Origin: a candidate division WOR-3 bacterium
GTDB taxonomy: Bacteria > Hydrothermota > UBA3072
Length of the DNA stretch: 64,000 nucleotides
Direction: 5' to 3'
NCBI GenBank assembly: GCA_039804165.1
Contig: JBDRZZ010000001.1
Location: forward strand, 154,962-218,961
Under the pieces are notes generated by a model. It made no database searches, was not told the DNA's origin, and was given only the letters and a program-made list of their open reading frames with translations. This document shows positions 44,141 through 51,700 of the stretch, piece after piece. Numbering within the stretch: position 1 is the stretch's first letter; each line of letters starts with the position of its first letter. The position numbers and the translations under genes are program-made.

Positions 44141-46360
44141 ATGTTTAAATTTATTCTCGTAATCCTTGTTGTTGGGTTATCCCTAGTGGCGGAACAGTTG
44201 AAATTCGTTGAAACAATCGGTATCGGCCCATGGTACTACGAGAACGGAGCTCTGGAGATTATAAAAACTTCTGATGATGGTTATGCTATTGCTGGTAGAA
44301 CAAATTCTTATGGAGCAGGTGGGTATGATTTAATCCTCTCGCGATTTAACAAAATCGGTAAACATCTCTGGACCCGGATAATTGGAGGACCTGGAGAGGA
44401 AAGTCCTCTAAACTATGACGCTCTCTCATTGGTTGAAACAAAAGATAGTGGTCTCGTAATTGCGGGAGTAACCAATAGTTTTGGTGCAGGTGATTATGAT
44501 ATTTTGCTGGCGAAGTTTGACGCTTCTGGAAATTTTCTCTGGGCTAAGACAATCGGAGGAGCAAGTGGTGACGATACTCGGCACATAATTCAAACCGATG
44601 ATGGTGGTCTTATAATGACTGGTTATACTTGGAGCTTTGCCTATCGTCGCTCAGACATATTTGTTGTCAAACTTGATTCCCTATCAAACCTTTCATGGGC
44701 AACAAGCATACACTGGGAGTATTGGGATGAATGTGGTAATGCCATTGTTCAGACTCAGGACAATGGTTATGTGGTAGCCGGTGGTTCCTGGAGTTTTGGT
44801 TCTAACCATATGTGCCCGGTTCTCACCAAACTCGATAGTGCAGGTAACTGGGTGTGGTCCACACAGATAGACATCGGGGGAGGTGTTAATGTTAATTCTG
44901 CCAATACCATCCTGGAGGACCCTGACGGTAATTTGTTTATCGCAGGAATAACGGAAGAATTTAGTTCTGGTGGTGCAGCAGATTGCTTCCTTTCCAAGTT
45001 CGATGCCTCGGGAACATATCTCTGGACAAGAAGCTGGGGTGGTACCAATAAGGAAGAGGCATCCCATATGGTAATGACTCCTGATGGCAGAATTGTTATT
45101 ACGGGATATACCGAGAGCTATGGTGCTGGTTCGAAAGACATCTTTTTAAGTAAATTCGATACCGCCGGAAATCACCTATGGTCGAGGACTATCGGCGGAA
45201 TTTACTCAGATTATGGATACTCCGTTACCTTAGCCGGTGATAGTGGTCTTACAATTGCCGGATATGCCGTAGGTTTCGGTCCAGATTCTATTGATATGAT
45301 TCTGGTAAAATGTGATTCTCTTGGTATGACATGCATAGGCGATACCGTAACCCCTGTCGTGGGTTCCCCATCCCCCAATAACGGCTCGGATGCTCCTTAT
45401 ATAACAAACTCCACACCAACAGTGATGGATATAACACCAGAGGTAGCCGTTGTAACTCCCGATATCAACTTCATCTGCAAGGAGTCATCGCCACCAATTC
45501 CTTTTAACCTTATCTCTCCTCCAGATTCAACTGAGTTTGCAATTGCAAGACCAACATTTGTCTGGGAATCATCATTTGCTTTAAGTGGTCTGGCGAATTA
45601 TGAAGTGTATATTAGAGATACCTTGAGAGCAACAACTCTAGATACCTTCTGGACTTCGGATTACAATCTCAGCGAAGAGTTTAACGATTGGTATGTGATT
45701 GCTTATGATAATTTTGATAATCCAAGAAAATCCAATCAAACCTGGACTGTTATTGTTGATACCTCTGGTCCATTTATTGACTCTACAACAATATGGAAAG
45801 ACTCGACAACTTATAAAGGACCTTACCCGATATATACGAAAGTTACGGGACTAAATCAAATTAACAAGGTGAAACTTTGCTACAAAAGAAGAGGAGACCC
45901 AGGCTGGTTTTTCAAGGATATGACTCCGGGAGAGAAGAACTGGTACTACGAAGAGATTCCTGGTGTTTTGGAATATAACGATACAGTTAAATATTATATA
46001 TATGCGGTAGATAACTTACCGGACGAAGCAACCGACCCTAAAAAAGCTCCTTCAAATTACTACTCTTTTATTGTTGTGGAACCCTCCGGTGTAGAAGAGA
46101 ATGAAACCCCCGGAAAATTCTCACTCTCGGTCAATTCTCCTGCGAAAGACAAATTGCTTTTCAGATTTTCTCTACCGGAAAAAGCAAGGATTTCGTTGGT
46201 TGTCCGTGATGTAATAGGTCGAACTGTCTGGGGGGTAAAATCGTTTGAATACCCAGAAGGAGTTCACGAGATACCTTTTGTTCCTAAAAGAAAAGGTATT
46301 TATTTCTACGAGTTTAACTCTCCATTTAAGGTTATGAAAGGTAAGCTGGTTATCTTATAG
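44141..46360 (+). CDS. Secreted beta-propeller repeat protein with sorting domain
   Basis: 739 residues. A signal peptide precedes about six near-50-residue repeats (to about 420) of the form DGG-AGxTxSFGAG-D-LxKFDxxGNxLWxRTIGG, an SBBP-type beta-propeller. A beta-domain region follows, and a C-terminal segment resembles a sorting domain (ISLVVRDVIGRTVW, GIYFYEFNSPFKVMKGKLVIL). Such proteins are common exported proteins in WOR-3 and Cloacimonadota genomes with no known enzyme activity. TAGGAGG precedes the ATG. The N-terminal hairpin leader is unusual for its neighbours. Confidence 0.8.
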   Translation: MFKFILVILVVGLSLVAEQLKFVETIGIGPWYYENGALEIIKTSDDGYAIAGRTNSYGAGGYDLILSRFNKIGKHLWTRIIGGPGEESPLNYDALSLVETKDSGLVIAGVTNSFGAGDYDILLAKFDASGNFLWAKTIGGASGDDTRHIIQTDDGGLIMTGYTWSFAYRRSDIFVVKLDSLSNLSWATSIHWEYWDECGNAIVQTQDNGYVVAGGSWSFGSNHMCPVLTKLDSAGNWVWSTQIDIGGGVNVNSANTILEDPDGNLFIAGITEEFSSGGAADCFLSKFDASGTYLWTRSWGGTNKEEASHMVMTPDGRIVITGYTESYGAGSKDIFLSKFDTAGNHLWSRTIGGIYSDYGYSVTLAGDSGLTIAGYAVGFGPDSIDMILVKCDSLGMTCIGDTVTPVVGSPSPNNGSDAPYITNSTPTVMDITPEVAVVTPDINFICKESSPPIPFNLISPPDSTEFAIARPTFVWESSFALSGLANYEVYIRDTLRATTLDTFWTSDYNLSEEFNDWYVIAYDNFDNPRKSNQTWTVIVDTSGPFIDSTTIWKDSTTYKGPYPIYTKVTGLNQINKVKLCYKRRGDPGWFFKDMTPGEKNWYYEEIPGVLEYNDTVKYYIYAVDNLPDEATDPKKAPSNYYSFIVVEPSGVEENETPGKFSLSVNSPAKDKLLFRFSLPEKARISLVVRDVIGRTVWGVKSFEYPEGVHEIPFVPKRKGIYFYEFNSPFKVMKGKLVIL

Positions 46361-46397
46361 GCAAAGGCATTTAGAGTTATACTCTTAATCGAGAGAA

Positions 46398-46450
46398 AAA
46401 GAGGATAATTTGGTTTAAACCAAATTATCCTCTTTCCATATTTTTTACTT
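46398..46450 (+). terminator. Long palindromic terminator after the propeller gene
   Basis: 46398-46435 is a perfect 38-bp palindrome (arms AAAGAGGATAATTTGGTTT and its complement, no spacer), followed by CCATATTTTTTACTTTTT. A hairpin with a TTTAAA tip would end the transcript of the gene stopping at 46360. A protein-binding palindrome is the alternative. Confidence 0.75.
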
Positions 46451-46634
46451 TTTCCAGAATGGAGGGTCGAGCCGATTCCATCATTTCCCGAAAATCTTCA
46501 TACCTCATTGTTCGGCTTTCGAAAGTTCACTTCTCAAGAGCCGTAAGGAAACGGGCTTTGTAAGCATTGTTGGAGAGAAAGAGGTAAAAGATTGTTCTAT
46601 TTCGTATTTCCTCTTCTTTAAAATTACATAATTT
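46425..46634 (-). pseudogene. Decayed minus-strand gene remnant
   Basis: One minus-strand frame reads as a protein C-terminus (EEEIRNRTIFYLFLSNNAY, then KARFLTALEK) up to a TGA at 46527-46529, and in the same frame continues through MRYEDFREMMESARPSI to a TAA at 46425. No start codon precedes the first part (a TAA lies at 46635). It could be a gene interrupted by a nonsense change, or the end of one gene plus a small second ORF. The codons are compositionally protein-like, richer in GC than nearby spacer DNA. No family is recognised. Confidence 0.35.
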
Positions 46635-46688
46635 TTATATTTTAGGAAAAGACTAACCTCTTTTTCTGATTATTTGCAAAAAATTGGG

Positions 46689-46717
46689 TTGACAAAAATC
46701 AAAATTGAATTTATTTT
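46689..46717 (+). promoter_or_regulatory. Promoter of the YeaQ-like gene
   Basis: TTGACA (46689-46694), 17-base spacer, TATTTT (46712-46717). Leader about 30 bases with AAAGGAGGT before the ATG at 46755. Confidence 0.65.
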
Positions 46718-46754
46718 TGATTGAAAAATATTAAACTTAGAAAGGAGGTTTAAA

Positions 46755-47006
46755 ATGGGGATTTTGTCTTGGATTATTATGGGATTGGTAGTCGGTGCTC
46801 TCGCAAAGTTAATTATGCCTGGTAAGGATCCTGGGGGAATTATTATTACCATCCTGTTGGGAATTGCTGGTGCTTTTGTAGGAGGCTTTATTGGCTCACT
46901 TCTTGGTATTGGAAAGGTGACTGGATTTAATTTGAGAAGTTTTTTGCTCGCTTTGGGTGGAGCACTTCTCTTGTTAATTATCTATCGTGCTGTAAAAAGG
47001 AAATAA
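46755..47006 (+). CDS. GlsB/YeaQ/YmgE family membrane protein
   Basis: 83 residues, three hydrophobic helices. The family pattern is clear: MGILSWIIMGLVVGALAKLI at the start, then PGKDPGGIIITILLGIAGAF, GGFIGSLLG and a short basic tail (RAVKRK). Members are small inner-membrane proteins linked to stress response; the mechanism is not known. AAAGGAGGT precedes the ATG. It has its own promoter and is followed by a 223-base gap holding an inverted repeat (47049-47094). Confidence 0.93.
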   Translation: MGILSWIIMGLVVGALAKLIMPGKDPGGIIITILLGIAGAFVGGFIGSLLGIGKVTGFNLRSFLLALGGALLLLIIYRAVKRK

Positions 47007-47048
47007 GGCTTCTTAATCTCTTTCTATTGTCCTGCGATAATTAAATCT

Positions 47049-47094
47049 GTTAGGCGATTAATATTTCTGTTTTTAAGAGTTTTTAATCGCTAAC
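47049..47094. repeat. Imperfect inverted repeat after the YeaQ-like gene
   Basis: GTTAGGCGATTAA (47049-47061) and TTAATCGCTAAC (47083-47094) pair over 12 bp with one bulged G, around a 21-base loop. No T-tract follows on either strand, so a simple terminator is unlikely. Confidence 0.55.
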
Positions 47095-47193
47095 TAGAAA
47101 AAAGGAGATATTTTTTAATTTAGATAATTTGAGAATAATAGTTTTTCCTTTTTAAAATTCTAACTCTGTGAGCAAAATATTTTCTTTTTATCC

Positions 47194-47222
47194 TTGACAT
47201 TTTAATGGATTTTGTTTATTAT
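47194..47222 (+). promoter_or_regulatory. Leaderless promoter of the zinc-ribbon gene
   Basis: TTGACA (47194-47199), 17-base spacer, TATTAT (47217-47222). The ATG at 47230 is seven bases after the -10 box and no Shine-Dalgarno is visible. Confidence 0.7.
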
Positions 47223-47229
47223 TTTTATA

Positions 47230-47490
47230 ATGAAAGAATTTGAATGTAAAGGGTGTGGTAATTTTATATGGATTCCTGGAGAAAAAGAAAGAAGCCCAGT
47301 TTGTTCAGAGTGTCGAAGTGTTATGGAATTTGTTGAAAATGTAAAAAATTCTTCTTATCAAGAAAAAATTATATGCCCTGAGTGTAATGAAATATTTTTT
47401 GTGAAAAAGGGGAAGCTTCCTTATAAATGTGTTTTTTGTAACTACACTTTCTCGGTTTCACCGGGGTTAAAACAAAAAGAAAGGTTATAA
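47230..47490 (+). CDS. Small double zinc-ribbon protein
   Basis: 86 residues from the ATG at 47230. The frame opens at a TTG at 47212, but that lies inside the promoter spacer. Two zinc ribbons are visible: CKGCGNFIWIPG with CSECRSVM, and CPECNEIFFVKKG with CVFCNYTF. Such proteins bind nucleic acid or partner proteins. It is read from a predicted leaderless promoter. The next lipoprotein gene starts 19 bases after its stop with its own AAGGAGG, so the two may be co-transcribed. No specific role is known. Confidence 0.8.
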   Translation: MKEFECKGCGNFIWIPGEKERSPVCSECRSVMEFVENVKNSSYQEKIICPECNEIFFVKKGKLPYKCVFCNYTFSVSPGLKQKERL

Positions 47491-47508
47491 AATAAAAGGA
47501 GGTGTTTT

Positions 47509-48483
47509 ATGAAGTTTTGGAGAGCTTTTTTGGTAGTAGTTGGGCTCCTATTAGTTGTTACTTCTTGTGGGAAGAAGGAAGTCTCAAAAGATGAGACAGA
47601 AGAGTTTCTTGCGGGTCTTTCTACAACGTTTGCCCAAGCTATGATGAGTGAAGCCAATCAAGTTCTATATGATTTTACTCAATATGAACCACCTCTTCCT
47701 GGAGTAAGCAGTTATGTTCCTACATTAGAGGCGAGTCTAACCATGAAAAAGCTCAGAGGATTTAGACAGCCACCTGGATTTGAGTCACTTTATGGAACTT
47801 GGGAATATGATGTGGATTCAGCATGTTGGGTTCATAAAAATCCAAACAATCCTTCTAACGGTATTTTGTTCCTGTGGGTCTTTATAGATACAGTTGGTAA
47901 TTCTCATCCTGCAAGTCTTTTTGTAGATTCATTTGCTTTCTACCAGGATACTTTGCCAAAGAAAGTATGGGCGAAATTGGGATTGGATAATAAAGACCTT
48001 GCTTGGATAAAGTTCAAAGCTGAATATAATTCACCCGAAGAAATAAAAAATCTTTCCTTAATCTATGAAATTATTGGATGCTTCCAGATAGGTTTCTCAA
48101 TTTTGACTCCTATTGCTATAAATACACTTGACTCTGAATTTGTAGGAACCCTTCGTTTTTGGGCTATTAACAGAAAAAGCAATGATTATCGAGTTGATTT
48201 AACTCTTACCAGAAAAGAAGATGATTCTGGGGTTATTGTTCTTGAAGATTCGGATGATTGGAAAATGACGGTGAACATTTCAAAGCCTATTTATGAAGGG
48301 GATTATGAGAAAAGAACTGTGAAAGGAGAAATTACAAAAGACGGTGCTCATGCTGCGGATATAGAAGGAGTTATCTGGGATCCTGAGGATATGGAACATC
48401 AGTCTGTGGTAATGGTAATATTCTCAGATGGTTCTGAGGAACCTCTTGCAACTTATTTACCCATTGAAGATATAGAACTTTAA
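47509..48483 (+). CDS. Lipoprotein of unknown function
   Basis: 324 residues. The signal ends at Cys20 (GLLLVVTSC). The mature part is mixed alpha/beta with many Asp, Trp and Pro (ESLYGTWEYDVDSACW, GDYEKRTVKGEITKDG, DIEGVIWDPEDMEHQ). It has no obvious catalytic motif and no family is recognised. AGGAGGTG lies before the ATG. A strong terminator ends the transcript just after the stop. The neighbouring zinc-ribbon gene gives no clue to function. Confidence 0.65.
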   Translation: MKFWRAFLVVVGLLLVVTSCGKKEVSKDETEEFLAGLSTTFAQAMMSEANQVLYDFTQYEPPLPGVSSYVPTLEASLTMKKLRGFRQPPGFESLYGTWEYDVDSACWVHKNPNNPSNGILFLWVFIDTVGNSHPASLFVDSFAFYQDTLPKKVWAKLGLDNKDLAWIKFKAEYNSPEEIKNLSLIYEIIGCFQIGFSILTPIAINTLDSEFVGTLRFWAINRKSNDYRVDLTLTRKEDDSGVIVLEDSDDWKMTVNISKPIYEGDYEKRTVKGEITKDGAHAADIEGVIWDPEDMEHQSVVMVIFSDGSEEPLATYLPIEDIEL

Positions 48484-48500
48484 ATTAAGGGATCTATGAG

Positions 48501-48540
48501 AAGGAGGTAGGGTGTTCTTTACACCCTACCTCCTTTTTTC
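48501..48540 (+). terminator. Strong terminator after the lipoprotein gene
   Basis: Perfect 15-bp stem (48501-48515 with 48521-48535, AAGGAGGTAGGGTGT) and a 5-base loop, followed by TTTTTC. The left arm carries an AGGAGGT that would be masked in the hairpin. Confidence 0.9.
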
Positions 48541-48669
48541 AATTTTTTAGTTTTTAAAATCTAAGAAGTTCAAGAAGCTTAGCAAAATTTTTCTAAGAAG
48601 AAGTATTGGTTTCTTAATCCTAATTTCCTAATTATTATTAATTTCTTCTTTAGATTTAACTCTTTTGGT

Positions 48670-48719
48670 TCAGTATAAAGTAAAATATCTTGACTTAGAT
48701 ATTTTCTTTATTATACTGA
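48670..48719 (+). promoter_or_regulatory. Double-dyad operator over the A2M promoter
   Basis: The promoter is TTGACT (48690-48695), 16-base spacer, TATACT (48712-48717). Two nested 9-bp inverted repeats surround it: inner AAAATATCT/AGATATTTT (48682-48690, 48697-48705) and outer TCAGTATAA/TTATACTGA (48670-48678, 48711-48719). The -35 box is at the centre and the -10 box is in the outer right arm, as for a repressor site. Confidence 0.6.
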
Positions 48720-48745
48720 GCTTTGTAATAAATAAGGAGGAATTG

Positions 48746-51700
48746 ATGGAAAAGAATAATAGAAAAAAATCAAAAAAAACTACTAAGAAATCAAAAAAAT
48801 TAACAAAGATAAAGAGAGACAGGAAAAAAATTGTAGAAAAATTTAAACAGAAAAAAGTGTGGATTTTTGCAACTGTTATTATAGGCTTAATATTAATTGC
48901 ATTTTTGTTTTATCCGAAGATAAAAATCAACAAGAAACTGATACTTTCCAAAGAACCGGTAAGCGGAACAACTATTTCATCCAGAGAACTTACGGTAACA
49001 TCATACAATCCCAAAGGTGAAACATATGGACAGGTTCAAATAAGTATAAATTTTAACAATCCTTTAATACCCCTTGCTACTTTAAGTGATGCAAAGAGAG
49101 ATTCGATTTTGAGTCATTTCAGTCTTGAGCCTGCGGTTGAAGGCAAATTTAGAATTCTTGGAACTTCCGAAGTTGTTTTTGAACCTGAACACAGCCTACC
49201 AATGTCAACTCACTATATTGTGAAAGTTAAAAAGGGTCTTAGAGATATTTTCGGAAATGAACTTAAGGAAGATTTTACCTGGGAGTTTAAAACTCCATTG
49301 CCTCGAATAGAAGTCTATCCATCTGACAAATCTCATCATATTGACCTTGACCAAGAAGTTAGAATTACGAGTAACACCTCTTTAGATACAAGCTCTTTGA
49401 AAAGTAAAATAGAATTTTTCGAAACTGAAACAGAAGAAAAAGTTGTATATAAATTTCTCGAAGCAAAAGGGAATCCAAGAGATGAAGAAGATATTGGTAT
49501 GTATTACCTGAGATATAATTATATTCTAAAGCCAGTAAAAAATTTGAAAAAGGATACCAAATACACAGTCGTGCTTCATTCTGGAATTAAGACAAAAAGA
49601 GGGAATAGGCTGACAGAGCAGGAATACTCTTCGACTTTCAGAACTTATCCTCCATTTAGATTTATAGAGACCTCTTTCTGTGGACATTGTGGATATAAGC
49701 TTACAACAGTTCCTTATCTCTCTTTTACCAATACTCCTGATTGGGAAAGTGCAAAAATAAATATCTCTCTTTCCCCAAAAGGAGAAAAAAATCCATTGAG
49801 TGAATACTCTCCCTGTTGGGATGACTATTATTATTTTCTTGGACTTAACGAAGAATATCTGGAGCCAAAGACTAAATATAGAGTAATTATAGGTCCAGAC
49901 CTTATAGACATTTATGGTCAGAAAATAGAAAATCCCCAAGTAACTTCTTTCGTAACTGGAGAACTGACTCCGAAGATGTGGGGGCCATCTGGTTATCAAC
50001 TTATAACACCAAATATAGAGCCAAAACTTGGGGTAAAGACTGTTAATATAAATAAAGTTTTCTACGTAATGCAGAGGTTAGAACCTAAAGATATTCTTGT
50101 TAGAGAGAGACTTTCTTCTTACTACATTATAGATGAATTGATAAAAAATCTTAAGGTAAAAGAATCTTATAGGGATATAGAATTAAATGAGGAAAAGGTT
50201 GGGAAAATATATTTTGACCTTGCTCCATATCTAAGAGGAGGAAAATTTGGTGCGGTTGCCTATAAATTCACCTCCCCAGAAGTATTGTGCTATTCTCAAC
50301 CGATAAGATTTAATGGGTTAATTCTCCGAACGAACATTGGAATATACACTCAGTTTCATCCGACAGGGGGCATTGTTAAATTAAATCAGCTTACAGATGG
50401 GAAGCCTATTGCTGGGGCAAAAGTTAAAATATACAGAGAGGATGACCTACCAAGACTTGAAAAAATCTGGGATCTTATCACAGATAAAAATATAGATAGA
50501 ATATCTCCCTGTTATGTGGGGGCAACAGATGAAAAAGGAATGCTTATCCTTTCTGCTTCTGAGATGCAACGATGTACAAAAAGAAGGATAACTAATAAAG
50601 TGTTAAATGAACTTTATCCACCTGAGGCAGACCCTGATGATATTCTATACGACATTGAAAAATATGGATTCGCTGAACCTCCAACACTTCTTATCGTAGT
50701 AGAAAAGGATGATGATTGGACTTTTATCCATACGGAGGAATATGGGAATCCATCCCTTTGGGATTTTGGAATAGAACCTGACTGGGAAGCAGAAAGGCCT
50801 ATTTGTCGTGGAGTGATATTTTCAGATCGTCATCTGTATCGTCCAGGAGATACTGTTCGATTAAAGGGAGTCGTAAGATACCTCCTTTATGGAAAGTTGC
50901 ATACAGGGGAAGGATTATCCTTTACAGTGAAAGTAAGAGACCCACATGGAGGAGAAAAGGAGGTTACAGAGGTTAAGGTTAACGAATTTGGAACTTTTAA
51001 CTTTGAAATTCCAACAAAAGAGGATCAGCCTCTTGGTTATTATTATATCACTGCCGAAAACATAAGATACAACTTGAAAATTCATGGTAATTTTCGTCTT
51101 GCTGAATTTAGGGTTCCGGAATTTGAAGTCAAGATGAATGTGGGTAGAGAGATAGCAGTTCTGGGGGAACCCATTGAAATTTCATGGGAAGGAAAATATT
51201 ATTTTGGATCTCCTATGGGAGGTGCACTCTCTTCTCTTAACATAACCCGTAGAAAAACGGTCTTTATCCCAAAAGGTTGGGAAGAATTTTCTTTTGGAGT
51301 TCCGGATTACTTACTTGAGAGGCGTTCTTCTTTAAGTGCTACATATCTTAGAGAAACGAAAAAGCTGGATAAGAAAGGTAAGGGAGTTAAAACAATTATT
51401 TTTAGACCAGAAGATGTTCCTTGTTATATGAATTATCTTTTCGATGTGGAAGTTACAGATGTTTCAAATCAGACATCTTCAGCAAATAAAAGCATTACTG
51501 TTTTACCTGATAGAAGATTAATTGGCATAAAACTTAATAATTGGATAGTAGCCGCAAAAGACACATTTAAGGTAGACGTTATAGTTTCTTCTCCAGAAGG
51601 AAAGGCTCTTTCTGGAATACCTGTAACTGTAAAGTTAATTAAGAGAGAATACCATTCTGTTAAGACGCAAAACCCGGATGGTGAATTCAGAGTTGAAAAC

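Larger units (their letters stand above)
46361..46754. other. 394-base region with terminator and gene remnant
   Basis: It contains the palindromic terminator (46398-46435), a decayed minus-strand coding remnant (46425-46634) and the promoter of the next gene (46689-46717). No intact gene is supported. Confidence 0.6.
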
